DNA of 64,000 nucleotides from an uncultured Bacteroidales bacterium (GTDB lineage: Bacteria; Bacteroidota; Bacteroidia; Bacteroidales; F082), in NCBI GenBank assembly GCA_947303395.1, contig CAMYYD010000001.1, forward strand, positions 124,001 to 188,000. Reading direction: 5' to 3'. Below are positions 32,458 to 41,535 of this stretch, piece by piece. Both the position numbers and the translations under genes were made by a program. The first letter of the stretch is position 1. Every line of letters starts with the position of its first letter. Under the pieces are notes generated by a model. That model was not told where the DNA came from and did not search any database. It saw only the letters and a program-made list of their open reading frames with translations.

Positions 32458-33516
32458 ATGAGCGAAAGCTTTGACATAAAGAAATGGTTTAAGAATCCCG
32501 AAGAATTACTCGTTATCAGCGGTCCGTGCAGTGTTGAAAGTCGCGAACAGCTACTTGCGACGGCGGAAGGACTGAGTAAAATCGAGAAAGTCAAGGTGTT
32601 GCGCGGTGGAATTTGGAAGCCGCGCACACGTCCCGAGGCTTTTGAAGGGATAGGCGAAGAAGGCTTGACGTGGATGCAGGAGGCAAAAGAGAGATTCGGC
32701 TTTCAGACGATGACCGAGGTTGCCGTGCCTGAACATGTGGAGCTTGCGTTGAAGTATGGCATAGATGTTTTGTGGATAGGCGCGCGCACTGTGGTGAACC
32801 CGTTTTCCGTTCAGGAACTTGCAAATAGTCTGAAAGGCTGCGATATTTCTGTTTTCGTGAAAAACCCGATTGCGCCCGATGTGAAGCTGTGGCTGGGTGC
32901 CATCGAGCGGCTCGGTAGTGTGGGATTGACAAATATAGGAGCTATCCATCGTGGTTTTTCGTCGACAGAGGAAACACCATACAGAAACGCTCCAGTGTGG
33001 AAGATTCCAGTTGAATTGAAGCGCTTGCGTCCTGATATTCAGATAATTACAGATGTGAGCCATATCTGTGGGTGTCGCGAACTGCTTCAGGAGACAGCAC
33101 AGAAAGCCCTCGATTTCGGAACGAAAGGTTTTATGATTGAAACCCATTACAATCCTGAAATAGCACTTACCGACGCTAATCAGCAGATAACGCCGGAGAG
33201 TTTGAGAAAGGCTCTTAATAAATTGATTATCAAGAAAGTAAAGGTTGATGCTGATGAGACAATCCTGAATAATTACCGTAAAGAAATAGATGAAATCGAC
33301 GACGAGTTGCTGAATCTCATCTCAAAACGAATGAAGATTTCTGAAAAAATCGGTGAATTTAAGAAGGAACACAAGGTGACAGTGCTTCAGATGGATCGTT
33401 GGAAGAGCGTTTTGGAAAATCATATTAATAAAGGTAATAATCTGGGATTGAATGAGGAATCGGTGAAGGAGATTTTCGAGATAATCCATAAGGATTCCAT
33501 CGACAGACAGATGTAA
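32458..33516 (+). CDS. Bifunctional DAHP synthase / chorismate mutase
   Basis: A 352-residue fusion for the shikimate and phenylalanine/tyrosine pathways. The N-terminal type I-beta DAHP synthase (about 15-255) contains VISGPCSVES, RGGIWKPRTRPEAFEG, WIGARTVVNPF and DVSHICG. The C-terminal AroQ-type chorismate mutase (about 265-352) contains YRKEIDEIDDELLNLISKRM and the late KEIFEIIHKDSI. This order is common in Bacteroidota and lets the mutase domain act as a feedback sensor. The ATG at 32458 is preferred because the earlier in-frame TTG at 32440 lies in the -7 box. Confidence 0.93.
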   Translation: MSESFDIKKWFKNPEELLVISGPCSVESREQLLATAEGLSKIEKVKVLRGGIWKPRTRPEAFEGIGEEGLTWMQEAKERFGFQTMTEVAVPEHVELALKYGIDVLWIGARTVVNPFSVQELANSLKGCDISVFVKNPIAPDVKLWLGAIERLGSVGLTNIGAIHRGFSSTEETPYRNAPVWKIPVELKRLRPDIQIITDVSHICGCRELLQETAQKALDFGTKGFMIETHYNPEIALTDANQQITPESLRKALNKLIIKKVKVDADETILNNYRKEIDEIDDELLNLISKRMKISEKIGEFKKEHKVTVLQMDRWKSVLENHINKGNNLGLNEESVKEIFEIIHKDSIDRQM

Positions 33517-33535
33517 AGGATTAAAGTTTTATAAA

Positions 33536-36088
33536 ATGAAGAAATTTATTGTTTTATTAGTTTTTTTGATGAGTTTCGGGGCGATTTTCGCTCAACAGAG
33601 GGTTATTGTTGTGATGAACGACAAGTATGACAATACTCAGCTGGCTCGTAAGACTCAGGGTATGACAAAGTCTGAACGTCGCAATTTTGTGATTCAGGAA
33701 AGAATGGCGTTTTGCCAGGCATCACAGCAAAATGTGATGGAATTTCTGGATGGTTTTAAAGGCGAGGTGAGCGGCATTGAGCAGTATTGGGCTTTCAACG
33801 GCTTCCGCTGCGACGCTTCAGAAGAAGTGATTTCGATGCTTGAAAAGCGTGCCGATGTGGCTTATGTTTATCGTGATGAGGTGCGTAAGATGGTGCCGGA
33901 AATGGTTGAGGCAAAGCCTGCTGAAACAAGAGATATTGCTTGGCATGTCGACAAAGTCAATGCGCCTGCAGTGTGGAACTACAACGGCTCGACGGGATAT
34001 AACGGCGATGGTGTTATCGTGGCCGTTGTTGACTCCGGTGTCGATTACAACCATATTGACATTGCTGGAAGCATGTGGGATGGCGGTGCTAATTATCCTC
34101 ATCACGGATATGACATTTGCCATGATGATGATGATCCGATGGATGACTATTGTCATGGAACACATGTGGCTGGAATCGTGGCGGGACAAGGTAACGCTGG
34201 CACTCAGACTGGTATAGCTCCGGGAGCTAAGATAATGGCTGTTAAGGTGTTGGATGACACAGGATACGGCACTGACTCAGACCTCATTTCAGGTGTTCAT
34301 TTTGCCATGTATCATGGTGCTGATATCATCAATTTGTCGCTTGGTGACCCTGAGATAGGACCTTCTACAATATATCGCGACCTTTTTGTCTCGGTGCAAG
34401 ATGCAGGTATGGTAGCTTCTGTTGCCGCTGGCAATGTCGGTGATACTCAATACACTTATCCGGTGCCTTTCAATGTTGAGTGTCCTGGAAACTGTCCTCC
34501 GCCATGGCTTCATCCTGACCAGGTGAACCTGATTTCGGGCGGCACTTCGGGTGTGATTTGCGTGGGAGCGACAGATTCGAACGATTCGCATTGCAGTTTC
34601 TCGTCGGTCGGTCCTGTGACATGGGATGATTATCCGTATCAGAATGGTGATGCATCTCAGCCAGGCTTGATTCGTCCGGATATCTCGGCACCAGGTGCGA
34701 ACGTCACTTCGTTGAACTATCAGACTGGAACGGACTATGTGGCATACGATGGTACTTCAATGGCAACTCCTTGTGTTTCAGGTGTTTTAGCTTTGTTACT
34801 TGACGCAAATCCAGAGCTTTTGCCGGCTGAGTTGGATTCAATAATCGAGCTGACTGCAGCTAATGCAGGTAACACATTGAAAAATAATATCACAGGTTCG
34901 GGGCGAATCGATGCTCTGGCGGCAGTTAATGCGCTGTTCCATCATGGTCCGACCAACCTTACCGCTGATTTGAGCGGAGATTACGTCGATTTGAACTGGA
35001 CAGCAGCCGCCAATGCCACATCATATACCGTTTATCGTGATGGAATGGCTGTTTCAAACAATTTAACATCAACGACTTATACCGATCATCTGACTTATTC
35101 TGGAAAATATACCTATTATGTTAAAGCGCATTTGAATAACGATATGATGACATTGCCTTCGAACTATGTCACAATCGATAAAGTCATTGATATTCAGACG
35201 GAAGTGATAAATGAGACAAAGGTTGCGCTGATGTGGGACATGCCGAATTGCATCTACGATGGATTCGAATCAGGAAATTTATACCAGAACATGTGGATTA
35301 ACGACGGTACTAATCCTTGGGAGGTGACGATGGCTGATGCTAACAGCGGTTCATATAGCGTGCGTTCGACCAACAAAACTATGTTCTCGACGAGTAAGAT
35401 TTCGCTTGCCGTAAACGTCGCAGTTACTTGTGTGGTAAGCTATTACGCGAAAATCAGCTGTTTCCCGTTGAACGGTGGAGGATTCTTTATCGACAATGTG
35501 CAGTATGGTGAGACGTTGAAAGATATCGTTCCTTGGACACGTTATACAGTGACGTTAAGTCCTGGGAATCATTTGCTTGAGTGGAAATACGGCAACCAAC
35601 TCACTGAAGGCGATTACGAAAATTCGTTCTACATCGATGATATCACTGTGGGTAATGCATATAACATCTATCGTGCCCATTGTGACGGTAGTGGTCAGAC
35701 ATTGATTGCCGAAGGTGTTATCAATGCTCAATTTATTGATAATGGTTGGGTTACGTTGCCGATTGGACAATATAAATACGGCATTAGCATTGATGGCGGT
35801 CACACAATTTATTGGTCGGAATGCATCGATAAGGATTATCAGGGTGTGGATGATATAGATTTTGCGGATTGTTCGGTATATCCGAATCCTGCAGATGATT
35901 ACATTATTGTAGGTGCGAATAATGATTCGCCCGTACAACGCATTGATATATATGACGTTACAGGAAAATTGATGATTTCTTCAGTTGAAAAAGAAATCAA
36001 TGTTTCGGGATTGGAATCTGGTATGTATTTTGTCAATATTTTGACAGATAAAGGTTGCGTTACAAAGAAAATCTCGGTTGTGAGATAA
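33536..36088 (+). CDS. Secreted subtilisin-family serine protease with T9SS sorting domain
   Basis: An 850-residue S8 protease with a signal peptide (1-19), an inhibitor-like propeptide (about 20-125) and a catalytic domain (about 135-460). The triad is visible: Asp166 in AVVDSGVD, His207 in CHGTHVAG and Ser408 in DGTSMATP, with the oxyanion Asn300 in AAGN. A fibronectin type III-like domain (about 475-560), a jelly-roll/MAM-like region (about 575-710) and the type IX sorting domain (SVYPNPADDYIIVG to the end) follow. It is expected to be secreted by the SprA system. It lies 19 bases after the DAHP synthase gene and its stop directly abuts the convergent barrel gene. Confidence 0.93.
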   Translation: MKKFIVLLVFLMSFGAIFAQQRVIVVMNDKYDNTQLARKTQGMTKSERRNFVIQERMAFCQASQQNVMEFLDGFKGEVSGIEQYWAFNGFRCDASEEVISMLEKRADVAYVYRDEVRKMVPEMVEAKPAETRDIAWHVDKVNAPAVWNYNGSTGYNGDGVIVAVVDSGVDYNHIDIAGSMWDGGANYPHHGYDICHDDDDPMDDYCHGTHVAGIVAGQGNAGTQTGIAPGAKIMAVKVLDDTGYGTDSDLISGVHFAMYHGADIINLSLGDPEIGPSTIYRDLFVSVQDAGMVASVAAGNVGDTQYTYPVPFNVECPGNCPPPWLHPDQVNLISGGTSGVICVGATDSNDSHCSFSSVGPVTWDDYPYQNGDASQPGLIRPDISAPGANVTSLNYQTGTDYVAYDGTSMATPCVSGVLALLLDANPELLPAELDSIIELTAANAGNTLKNNITGSGRIDALAAVNALFHHGPTNLTADLSGDYVDLNWTAAANATSYTVYRDGMAVSNNLTSTTYTDHLTYSGKYTYYVKAHLNNDMMTLPSNYVTIDKVIDIQTEVINETKVALMWDMPNCIYDGFESGNLYQNMWINDGTNPWEVTMADANSGSYSVRSTNKTMFSTSKISLAVNVAVTCVVSYYAKISCFPLNGGGFFIDNVQYGETLKDIVPWTRYTVTLSPGNHLLEWKYGNQLTEGDYENSFYIDDITVGNAYNIYRAHCDGSGQTLIAEGVINAQFIDNGWVTLPIGQYKYGISIDGGHTIYWSECIDKDYQGVDDIDFADCSVYPNPADDYIIVGANNDSPVQRIDIYDVTGKLMISSVEKEINVSGLESGMYFVNILTDKGCVTKKISVVR

Positions 36089-36718
36089 TTATTTGAAACG
36101 ATAGTATAGTACGAGTTCCAGCACGTCGTTGAAGGCTCCAAATTGTCCGAAACGGTGAGTGCCGTAATCACTAAAGTTGCCCGCGTAAGCCGAGTTTATC
36201 GAGGTTATTACGCGGGCTCCTAATTGGAGCTTTTTCTTGTCGAGATTGAATTTTACGCCAAGTATTCCGTTGAAACACAAACCTTTCCATCGGCTTGACG
36301 GCTCGTTTCCACCTAAGGTTCTCTGGTTGGTTTTTATAAGAACATCGACGCTGGCGCCGGCTTCAAATGTAATCCAGTCGAGATCATGGCCGTTGATGTT
36401 GAGAAATCCGAGATTTGCAGAAGCAACAAGCGGAAGTTCCACATACTCGAGGTGGATTTTAAATTGATATGGGTCGTCGGCGCTTGATTTTGCGCCTTTT
36501 TGAATGTATTTTATCTCGAATTGAGCCTCGAAGATGTCGGAAAGCTCGAGGCCTACGAAGGCGCCGCCGGTGAATCCAACTTTATGGAATCCGTTGTTAT
36601 GGTCGCCGTCGATTTGGGAAGTGGTGCCGCCGAGTGCAACGCCGCCGAAGAAAGCCTGAGAATATGAGGTGATACTAACAAATAACAATAATAACAACAA
36701 TAATGACTTTGTTTTCAT
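36089..36718 (-). CDS. Outer-membrane beta-barrel protein (porin family)
   Basis: A 209-residue protein. The ATG at 36718 gives a good signal peptide (KSLLLLLLLFVSITSYSQA); a longer in-frame start at 36775 lies within the upstream gene. The mature part has glycine- and aromatic-rich strands (FFGGVALGGTTSQIDGD, GFTGGAFVGLEL, FEAQFEIKYIQKGA) and ends ELVLYYRFK, typical of an 8-stranded barrel of the PorT/OMP_b-brl_2 kind. It may be related to PorT, but I cannot confirm this. It overlaps the polyprenyl synthetase stop by four bases (ATGA). Confidence 0.78.
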   Translation of the reverse strand: MKTKSLLLLLLLFVSITSYSQAFFGGVALGGTTSQIDGDHNNGFHKVGFTGGAFVGLELSDIFEAQFEIKYIQKGAKSSADDPYQFKIHLEYVELPLVASANLGFLNINGHDLDWITFEAGASVDVLIKTNQRTLGGNEPSSRWKGLCFNGILGVKFNLDKKKLQLGARVITSINSAYAGNFSDYGTHRFGQFGAFNDVLELVLYYRFK

Positions 36719-37689
36719 AATTCTCTTTTTACACAATAATACAATAATTGTTTCAATGCCTCTTTTGCTTCGCAATCTGTTATGTTATTTAATTGATTTT
36801 CAGCTTGTTGGGCGAAGAAATTCATTTTTTCTTCACAATATTGGAGGCTGTTTTTCTCGTTTGTTTTTTTTATGATGTCGTTGATAGTCGTTTTGCGCTT
36901 TCCGCTGAGGCGTATTTTGCTGATTATCAATGTTCTTTCGATGGCAGAACTGCTTTTTAGAAGATGAATTAGCGGCAGTGTCATCTTATGTTCGCGGATG
37001 TCGTTGCCGTAGCCTTTGCCGGAATAGTTATCTGGTTGATAATCAAAGATATCGTCGCGAATTTGGAAAGCGATGCCGGCGTTGATGCCGAACTGACGCA
37101 TTGCTTCGACCTGTTCGGGTGTGGCATCAGTTGAGACAGCACCGATGGCGCAGCAAGAAGCAATAAGAGCGGCGGTTTTTTTCTCGATGATTTGGTAATA
37201 ATCCTTTTCGGAGATATCGAAATTCTTGGCTTTCTCGAGTTGGAAAATCTCGCCTTCGCTCATGTTTTTCACCGTCTCCGAAATCATGTCAAGCATCTGA
37301 TAATCACGGTTTTCGAGAGCAATCATCATGCCTTTGGAGAGGAGATAATCGCCTGCAAGGACTGCGATTTTGTTTTTGTACATCGCGTTGATGGAGGCAA
37401 AACCTCGACGTTCGGCGGCATCGTCAACCACATCGTCATGAATTAGAGTGGCGGAATGCAACAATTCAATGAAAGTGGCAGCCCGATAAGTGCTTTCGTT
37501 GAGCTCACCAAAGCATTTCGCGGAGAGGAAAACGAAGAGCGGACGCAGCTGTTTTCCCTTGTGTTTCAAGGTATAGCGACCGATTTTATCCAATAGGAAA
37601 TTGTCGGAATGCAGCGCGTTTTTGTAAAAATCTTCAAACTGCGAAAGTTCGTTGGAAACCGCTGATTTTATGTCGTCGAGAGTCGTCAT
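36715..37689 (-). CDS. Trans-isoprenyl diphosphate (polyprenyl) synthetase
   Basis: A 324-residue enzyme that extends isoprenoid chains for quinone side chains or cell-wall carriers. The first Asp-rich motif is DDVVDDA, with HSATLIHDDVVD near 70-81, and the second is QIRDDIFDY near 200. The basic KGKQLRPLF segment (about 43-51) binds the diphosphate. The chosen ATG at 37689 starts MTTLDDIKSAV; an earlier in-frame start at 37707 adds six residues. Chain length cannot be read from the sequence with certainty; an octaprenyl or similar product is usual. Confidence 0.9.
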   Translation of the reverse strand: MTTLDDIKSAVSNELSQFEDFYKNALHSDNFLLDKIGRYTLKHKGKQLRPLFVFLSAKCFGELNESTYRAATFIELLHSATLIHDDVVDDAAERRGFASINAMYKNKIAVLAGDYLLSKGMMIALENRDYQMLDMISETVKNMSEGEIFQLEKAKNFDISEKDYYQIIEKKTAALIASCCAIGAVSTDATPEQVEAMRQFGINAGIAFQIRDDIFDYQPDNYSGKGYGNDIREHKMTLPLIHLLKSSSAIERTLIISKIRLSGKRKTTINDIIKKTNEKNSLQYCEEKMNFFAQQAENQLNNITDCEAKEALKQLLYYCVKREL

Positions 37690-37721
37690 CTTTAAAATAA
37701 AGTGCAAAATTAATTAAAAAT

Positions 37722-37752
37722 TTTGTTATTTGAATAAAAAGTTATAATTTTG
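37722..37752 (+). promoter_or_regulatory. Promoter of glyA (TTTG-N19-TAATTTTG)
   Basis: TTTG at 37722-37725 and TAATTTTG at 37745-37752, separated by 19 bases, make the best canonical Bacteroidota promoter in the window. The leader to the glyA ATG would be about 70 bases, AT-rich and without a Shine-Dalgarno sequence. Confidence 0.75.
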
Positions 37753-37826
37753 AAGTTTGAAATAAAAGGCAGAATTATTTTTAAAAATTTTATAAGTAAT
37801 TGAATATCAACTAAATACATTTTAAC

Positions 37827-39107
37827 ATGAAGAAAGACACAAAGGTTTTTAACCTTATCCGTAAGGAAAAAGAGCGTCAGATGCACGGCATCGAGCTTAT
37901 CGCTTCTGAAAATTTCGTCAGCGACCAGGTGTTGAAAGCCATGGGCTCAGTGATGACAAACAAATACGCAGAAGGTTATCCTGGAAAGCGTTATTACGGC
38001 GGTTGCCAGATTGTTGACCAGACAGAGCAGATTGCTATCGACCGCGCTGGTGAACTCTTCCAGGCAAAATTCGTGAACGTGCAGCCACACTCAGGCGCAC
38101 AGGCTAATATGGCAGTGTTGATGGCTTGCTTACAGCCAGGCGACACATTCATGGGCCTCGACCTTTCACACGGCGGACACCTTTCACACGGTTCACCGGT
38201 CAACTCATCAGGTATCCTTTACAAGCCAGTCGCTTACGAAGTAAACAGAGAGACTGGTCGTGTTGACTACGACGACATGGAGAAGAAAGTCGCTCAGTAC
38301 AAGCCGAAACTCATCATCGCTGGTGCTTCAGCATATTCACGTGACTGGGACTATGCACGTATGCGTAAGGCAGCTGACTCAGTCGGCGCTATCCTGATGG
38401 CTGACATCTCACACCCGGCAGGTCTTATCGCTCGCGGCATCCTCAACGACCCGTTGGAGTACTGCCATATCGTGACAACAACCACACACAAGACCCTCCG
38501 TGGACCACGTGGCGGTATGATCATGATGCGTGAAGACTTCCCGAACCCATGGGGTTTGACAACACCTAAGGGCGAGATCAAGATGATGTCGGCATTGCTC
38601 AACAGCGCAGTGTTCCCAGGCGTACAGGGCGGACCACTCGAGCACGTCATCGCATCAAAGGCAGTCGCATTCGGCGAGGCTTTGACAGACGAATACTTCG
38701 AGTATATCCTCCAGGTGAAGAAGAACGCAGCAGCAATGGCAAAGGCATTCAGCGACAGAGGTTACAACATCATCAGCGGTGGCACAGACAACCACTTGAT
38801 GCTCATCGACCTCCGTTCTAAGTTCCCGGAGATCACAGGTAAGATGGTTGAGAACACCCTCGTTCAGGCTGACATCACAGTCAACAAGAACATGGTTCCG
38901 TTCGACAGCCGTTCACCATTCCAGACTTCAGGTTTGCGCGTCGGTACTCCAGCTATCACAACACGTGGTTTGAAGGAAGACATGATGGAGCCAATCGTTG
39001 ACATGATTGACGACGTCATCAGCCACATCGACGATACTAAGAAGCTCGAGGCAGTGAAGGAGAAGGTTAATGCAATGATGGCAGAATATCCATTGTTTGC
39101 TTGGTAA
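37827..39107 (+). CDS. glyA: Serine hydroxymethyltransferase
   Basis: A 426-residue PLP enzyme that interconverts serine and glycine and charges tetrahydrofolate with a one-carbon unit. The PLP lysine is Lys222 in [14 protein letters not shown]. Other family signatures are [10 protein letters not shown] (21-30), [13 protein letters not shown] and QPHSGAQAN. The length is normal. Codon use is strongly biased towards C-ending codons compared with neighbours, as expected for a highly expressed gene. The end is marked by the terminator and 7-bp array at 39110-39235. Confidence 0.97.
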   Translation: MKKDTKVFNLIRKEKERQMHGIELIASENFVSDQVLKAMGSVMTNKYAEGYPGKRYYGGCQIVDQTEQIAIDRAGELFQAKFVNVQPHSGAQANMAVLMACLQPGDTFMGLDLSHGGHLSHGSPVNSSGILYKPVAYEVNRETGRVDYDDMEKKVAQYKPKLIIAGASAYSRDWDYARMRKAADSVGAILMADISHPAGLIARGILNDPLEYCHIVTTTTHKTLRGPRGGMIMMREDFPNPWGLTTPKGEIKMMSALLNSAVFPGVQGGPLEHVIASKAVAFGEALTDEYFEYILQVKKNAAAMAKAFSDRGYNIISGGTDNHLMLIDLRSKFPEITGKMVENTLVQADITVNKNMVPFDSRSPFQTSGLRVGTPAITTRGLKEDMMEPIVDMIDDVISHIDDTKKLEAVKEKVNAMMAEYPLFAW

Positions 39108-39109
39108 TC

Positions 39110-39235
39110 AGACCTTAGACTTTAGACTTTAGGCCTTAGACCTTAGACTTTAGTCTAGACAACCAAAAGAGCTGCGATCTCGCAGCTCTTTTTATTGTAA
39201 CATTGCTAATGTCTAATGTCTAAAGTCTAAGGTCT
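39110..39235. repeat. 7-bp inverted array flanking the glyA terminator
   Basis: The left arm AGACCTTAGACTTTAGAC (39110-39127) and the right arm GTCTAAAGTCTAAGGTCT (39218-39235) are perfect 18-bp complements. More 7-bp units of the AGACTTT/AGACCTT kind continue inwards on the left to 39161, and TAATGTC units begin at about 39205 on the right. The left arm starts just after the glyA stop and the right arm ends on the first base of the minus-strand stop codon of the cyclo-ligase gene. An ordinary terminator hairpin sits in the loop. Confidence 0.75.
39165..39195 (+). terminator. Intrinsic terminator after glyA
   Basis: The stem AGAGCTGCGA / TCGCAGCTCT (39168-39177 and 39180-39189) is followed by T6 on the plus strand and preceded by AAAA, so it can also act on the minus strand against the convergent cyclo-ligase gene. 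Confidence 0.9.
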
Positions 39236-39759
39236 TACAACGAAATCACCTCATCCATTTTTATATCATTCGGCTCCGTTGGAACCTCGTCAACTAACTG
39301 GAAGTCGAAACAAATTCCTATTCGTTTGACATTCAGATGTTTGCATAAAAAGCGGTCGTAATAACCTCTGCCGCGGCCGATGCGGTTGCCGTTATGGTCG
39401 AAAGCGACGCCAGGAACCACTATGAGGTCGTAGTTGCCAGTGTAAGGTTCGTTTTGAGGCTCAAGGATATTGAAATCGCCGACGGCAAAGCCGGTGCTTT
39501 CGGCAAGTTCCACAGGAATGATGTCATCGCCGACAACTGTTGGAAGGATGATTTTCTTTTCGTGACGCCATTTCTCGAGGAAAGCCTGGGTCTGTACCTC
39601 ATCAGGTAAAGCACTGTAAATCATTACGATATGCGCTTTTTGAAAATCGGGATGCTGCTCAAGTTTGGATAAAATAATCTCTGACTGCTCAAGAAGTTGC
39701 TCTTTGGTGTGCTGTTTCTTGAGAAGCTTGATATTGGCGCGAAGTTCTTTTTTATCCAT
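39235..39759 (-). CDS. 5-formyltetrahydrofolate cyclo-ligase
   Basis: A 174-residue ATP-dependent enzyme that turns 5-formyl-THF into 5,10-methenyl-THF. The family signatures are MDKKELRANIKLLKK at the start (basic ATP-binding helix), LPDEVQT near 50, and VVPGVAFDHNGNRIGRGRGYYDRFL (about 115-139), which holds the folate- and Mg-binding loop. 5-formyl-THF is a side product of serine hydroxymethyltransferase, so its position facing glyA fits the chemistry. The start overlaps the stop of the upstream 63-residue membrane protein by one base. Confidence 0.93.
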   Translation of the reverse strand: MDKKELRANIKLLKKQHTKEQLLEQSEIILSKLEQHPDFQKAHIVMIYSALPDEVQTQAFLEKWRHEKKIILPTVVGDDIIPVELAESTGFAVGDFNILEPQNEPYTGNYDLIVVPGVAFDHNGNRIGRGRGYYDRFLCKHLNVKRIGICFDFQLVDEVPTEPNDIKMDEVISL

Positions 39760-39947
39760 TATCTAAACCATCTTGTTAAATTGCCTCTGAGAAGCAAATA
39801 ATAAACAGCGAGTCCGATCCAGCTTGTGAGTAGAACGAATGCAATTATTATGATTTTTCCAAGAAGGTTGATCGGTTGTCCGAGAATTTCCAAAACTGCC
39901 ACAACGCCAAGGATGACGCCGACTACATATAATATTGTAAATGCCAT
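39759..39947 (-). CDS. Small two-helix membrane protein
   Basis: A 62-residue protein starting MAFTILYVVGVILGVVAVLE, with a second hydrophobic helix (about 27-52) and the end LLLRGNLTRWFR. It resembles the PLDc_N/short envelope protein class, but no function is known. The ATG at 39947 is chosen over an in-frame start at 39974, which would add nine polar residues. One-base overlap (TAATG) with the cyclo-ligase gene indicates coupling. Confidence 0.7.
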   Translation of the reverse strand: MAFTILYVVGVILGVVAVLEILGQPINLLGKIIIIAFVLLTSWIGLAVYYLLLRGNLTRWFR

Positions 39948-39986
39948 ATCTTTAAAATTTTCGCAAAAATACAAAATATTGACGAA

Positions 39987-40019
39987 TTGTGAGTTTATTA
40001 AAGAAATTTATTATCTTTG
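39987..40019 (+). promoter_or_regulatory. Promoter for the 128-residue membrane-anchored protein gene
   Basis: TATCTTTG at 40012-40019, with TTG at 39987-39989 (22 bases apart), lies 16 bases before the ATG at 40036. Confidence 0.55.
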
Positions 40020-40035
40020 CAAAAAAGTTCAAATT

Positions 40036-40422
40036 ATGAAAACATTATTCAGATTAATCATTGTGCTTGCCATTTTGGCTGTAGTGATGAAATTAACGGT
40101 GCCGACACCTGAAAAACATCGTGAAGTCGCGAAAGAACGCTTGAGTGAGATTGTGATGGAAAAGATTTCCACTATTGATGGTGCCATGGAGGTTATCAAA
40201 GACAACGACATTGACGTTAACATGTTTATCAGGCTGGCGGTTACACAGCTTAAGATGAAAGACTATTTCGTCTGCAACGCCGGCTTCATCAAATACGACG
40301 GTGAGGAATACATGCTCACACTCGGCATGTTCGGTCATGTTTTCGTTATGACTGATTACATCGACGAGATTCAGCAAGCCAACGAAAAGTTGGAGGAATT
40401 GAGAGATAGATACAATAAATAG
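40036..40422 (+). CDS. Membrane-anchored or exported small protein of unknown function
   Basis: A 128-residue protein with one N-terminal hydrophobic helix (about 4-20, LFRLIIVLAILAVVMKL), a charged helical region and a compact domain with CNAGFIKYDGEEYMLTLGMFGHVFV (about 77-101). It ends in a coiled-coil-like helix (QQANEKLEELRDRYNK). The reading frame is open further upstream, but the promoter box and ATG at 40036 set the start. I do not recognise the family. Confidence 0.75.
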   Translation: MKTLFRLIIVLAILAVVMKLTVPTPEKHREVAKERLSEIVMEKISTIDGAMEVIKDNDIDVNMFIRLAVTQLKMKDYFVCNAGFIKYDGEEYMLTLGMFGHVFVMTDYIDEIQQANEKLEELRDRYNK

Positions 40423-40431
40423 TCGCAGGAT

Positions 40432-41346
40432 TTATTCGATAAAAGCTGCATCCCAGAACTTTTCTGCATTGGTGGTGACAATATAGCCTTCGTCGATGCC
40501 GTATGGTGTGTATCCTGAAGGAATCAGGTTGACGTAGCTATTGCGGTCGATGCCTTCCACTTTGTAATCTTCCTGATAATACGACAATGTTCCCCAGCAG
40601 GAGAACCAATAGGTGTTTTTCGCCATATAGGCGTAATAATCTTTATCTTTTTGAGCCTTTCCGAAAGCAGGATATATCAGCATTTTCTCGCCTGAGATGT
40701 AATGTTCGCGCATTTCTTGGAGTGAAAGTGGTGTGCCGTTTTTATCCGTGACATAATGTCCGCCCATATCGGTGTCGACCATAGCCCATTTGTTGAGTTC
40801 CGGCAGCCACACCTCGTTAACGACATGGCAATCCGGGTCGTCTTTGTCTTCTGACATGCAGGTGATATATCTTGCTTTGATGTCTGCCGAAAGGAATAAT
40901 TCGAACGCAAAAATGCTGTGCAGTCGGCAGTTGAAAGCAGGCTCGACGTCTTTTATATATTCCCATAATCCGACGGCGTTCACATCTTTAGGCCATTTTC
41001 TTTGGTTGGCGTGCGGGATGTTTGATGACACGAATTTTCCGATAGCTATAGCTTTTTCCCAAGTTGTGGCATTTTCAGGATAAAGAGTGTCTAGTTGGAA
41101 ATAATCGCGAATCTCTTGTGCTCTTGCTTCGTCTTGAACGATTTTCATTTCAAAGACATTGGTGTCGGCAGCATATTCGCCTGATGTGCGCAGTAATTCA
41201 AGGCGTTTGTTGAGTAAGCCATAGTTATTTTTGCCTAAATACCAATTGTATTCTGGAGCTTTTATCCAAACAATAATTGCAGCAATAATAGCCAAACCGC
41301 CAATAATGGCAAAGATGTTTCGGATAACGGAGTAAGTTTTTTTCAT
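40432..41346 (-). CDS. Transglutaminase-like (cysteine protease fold) membrane-anchored protein
   Basis: A 304-residue protein with an N-terminal membrane anchor (about 8-28) and a periplasmic transglutaminase-like core. The likely triad is Cys in AFNCRLHSIFAFE (about 138), His in DPDCHVVNEVW (about 173) and Asp in WAMVDTDMGG (about 191). Such proteins act as peptidases or cross-linking enzymes; the substrate is unknown. It is convergent with the 128-residue protein gene, with a 9-base gap. Confidence 0.8.
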   Translation of the reverse strand: MKKTYSVIRNIFAIIGGLAIIAAIIVWIKAPEYNWYLGKNNYGLLNKRLELLRTSGEYAADTNVFEMKIVQDEARAQEIRDYFQLDTLYPENATTWEKAIAIGKFVSSNIPHANQRKWPKDVNAVGLWEYIKDVEPAFNCRLHSIFAFELFLSADIKARYITCMSEDKDDPDCHVVNEVWLPELNKWAMVDTDMGGHYVTDKNGTPLSLQEMREHYISGEKMLIYPAFGKAQKDKDYYAYMAKNTYWFSCWGTLSYYQEDYKVEGIDRNSYVNLIPSGYTPYGIDEGYIVTTNAEKFWDAAFIE

Positions 41347-41432
41347 GGTTAGTTAACGTTAATTTCTTTCAGAACGCAAAAATAGGGATTTTGCTGCATG
41401 AAAATGTTGTTTTTCCAACAATTAATTGAAAA

Positions 41433-41501
41433 ATTGAAAATCTTGGGAATTTTATATTGAAAATCTTGGGAATATTTTGTTGAAAATTATGGGAATTTTT
41501 G
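41433..41501. repeat. Three 23-bp tandem repeats upstream of the ATPase gene
   Basis: The units start at 41433, 41456 and 41479. The first two are almost the same (ATTGAAAATCTTGGGAATwTT) and the third is GTTGAAAATTATGGGAATTT. They are contiguous without spacers and end exactly one base before the -7 box of the ATPase promoter. A partial fourth copy may precede them. They look like operator or iteron sites for a DNA-binding protein. Confidence 0.75.
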
Positions 41502-41509
41502 TATTTTTG
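41480..41509 (+). promoter_or_regulatory. Promoter of the AAA_14/DUF4143 ATPase gene
   Basis: TTG at 41480-41482 and TATTTTTG at 41502-41509 with 19 bases between. The -33 part lies inside the third 23-bp repeat, so a protein bound to the repeats would compete with RNA polymerase. Confidence 0.7.
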
Positions 41510-41535
41510 CAGCGTGAAATAAAAAAGATGCTGTT

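Noticed and set aside
36775..36775. Longer start for the barrel protein (and similar upstream starts for trpS, glycosidase, DAHP synthase, ATG 5 of priA)
   Set aside because: The downstream starts place signal peptides or conserved N-terminal motifs correctly, while the longer forms run into terminators, promoters or the previous gene.
41433..41501. Short tandem repeats considered as a CRISPR remnant
   Set aside because: Units are contiguous 23-mers without spacers, there are no cas genes, and they coincide with a promoter.
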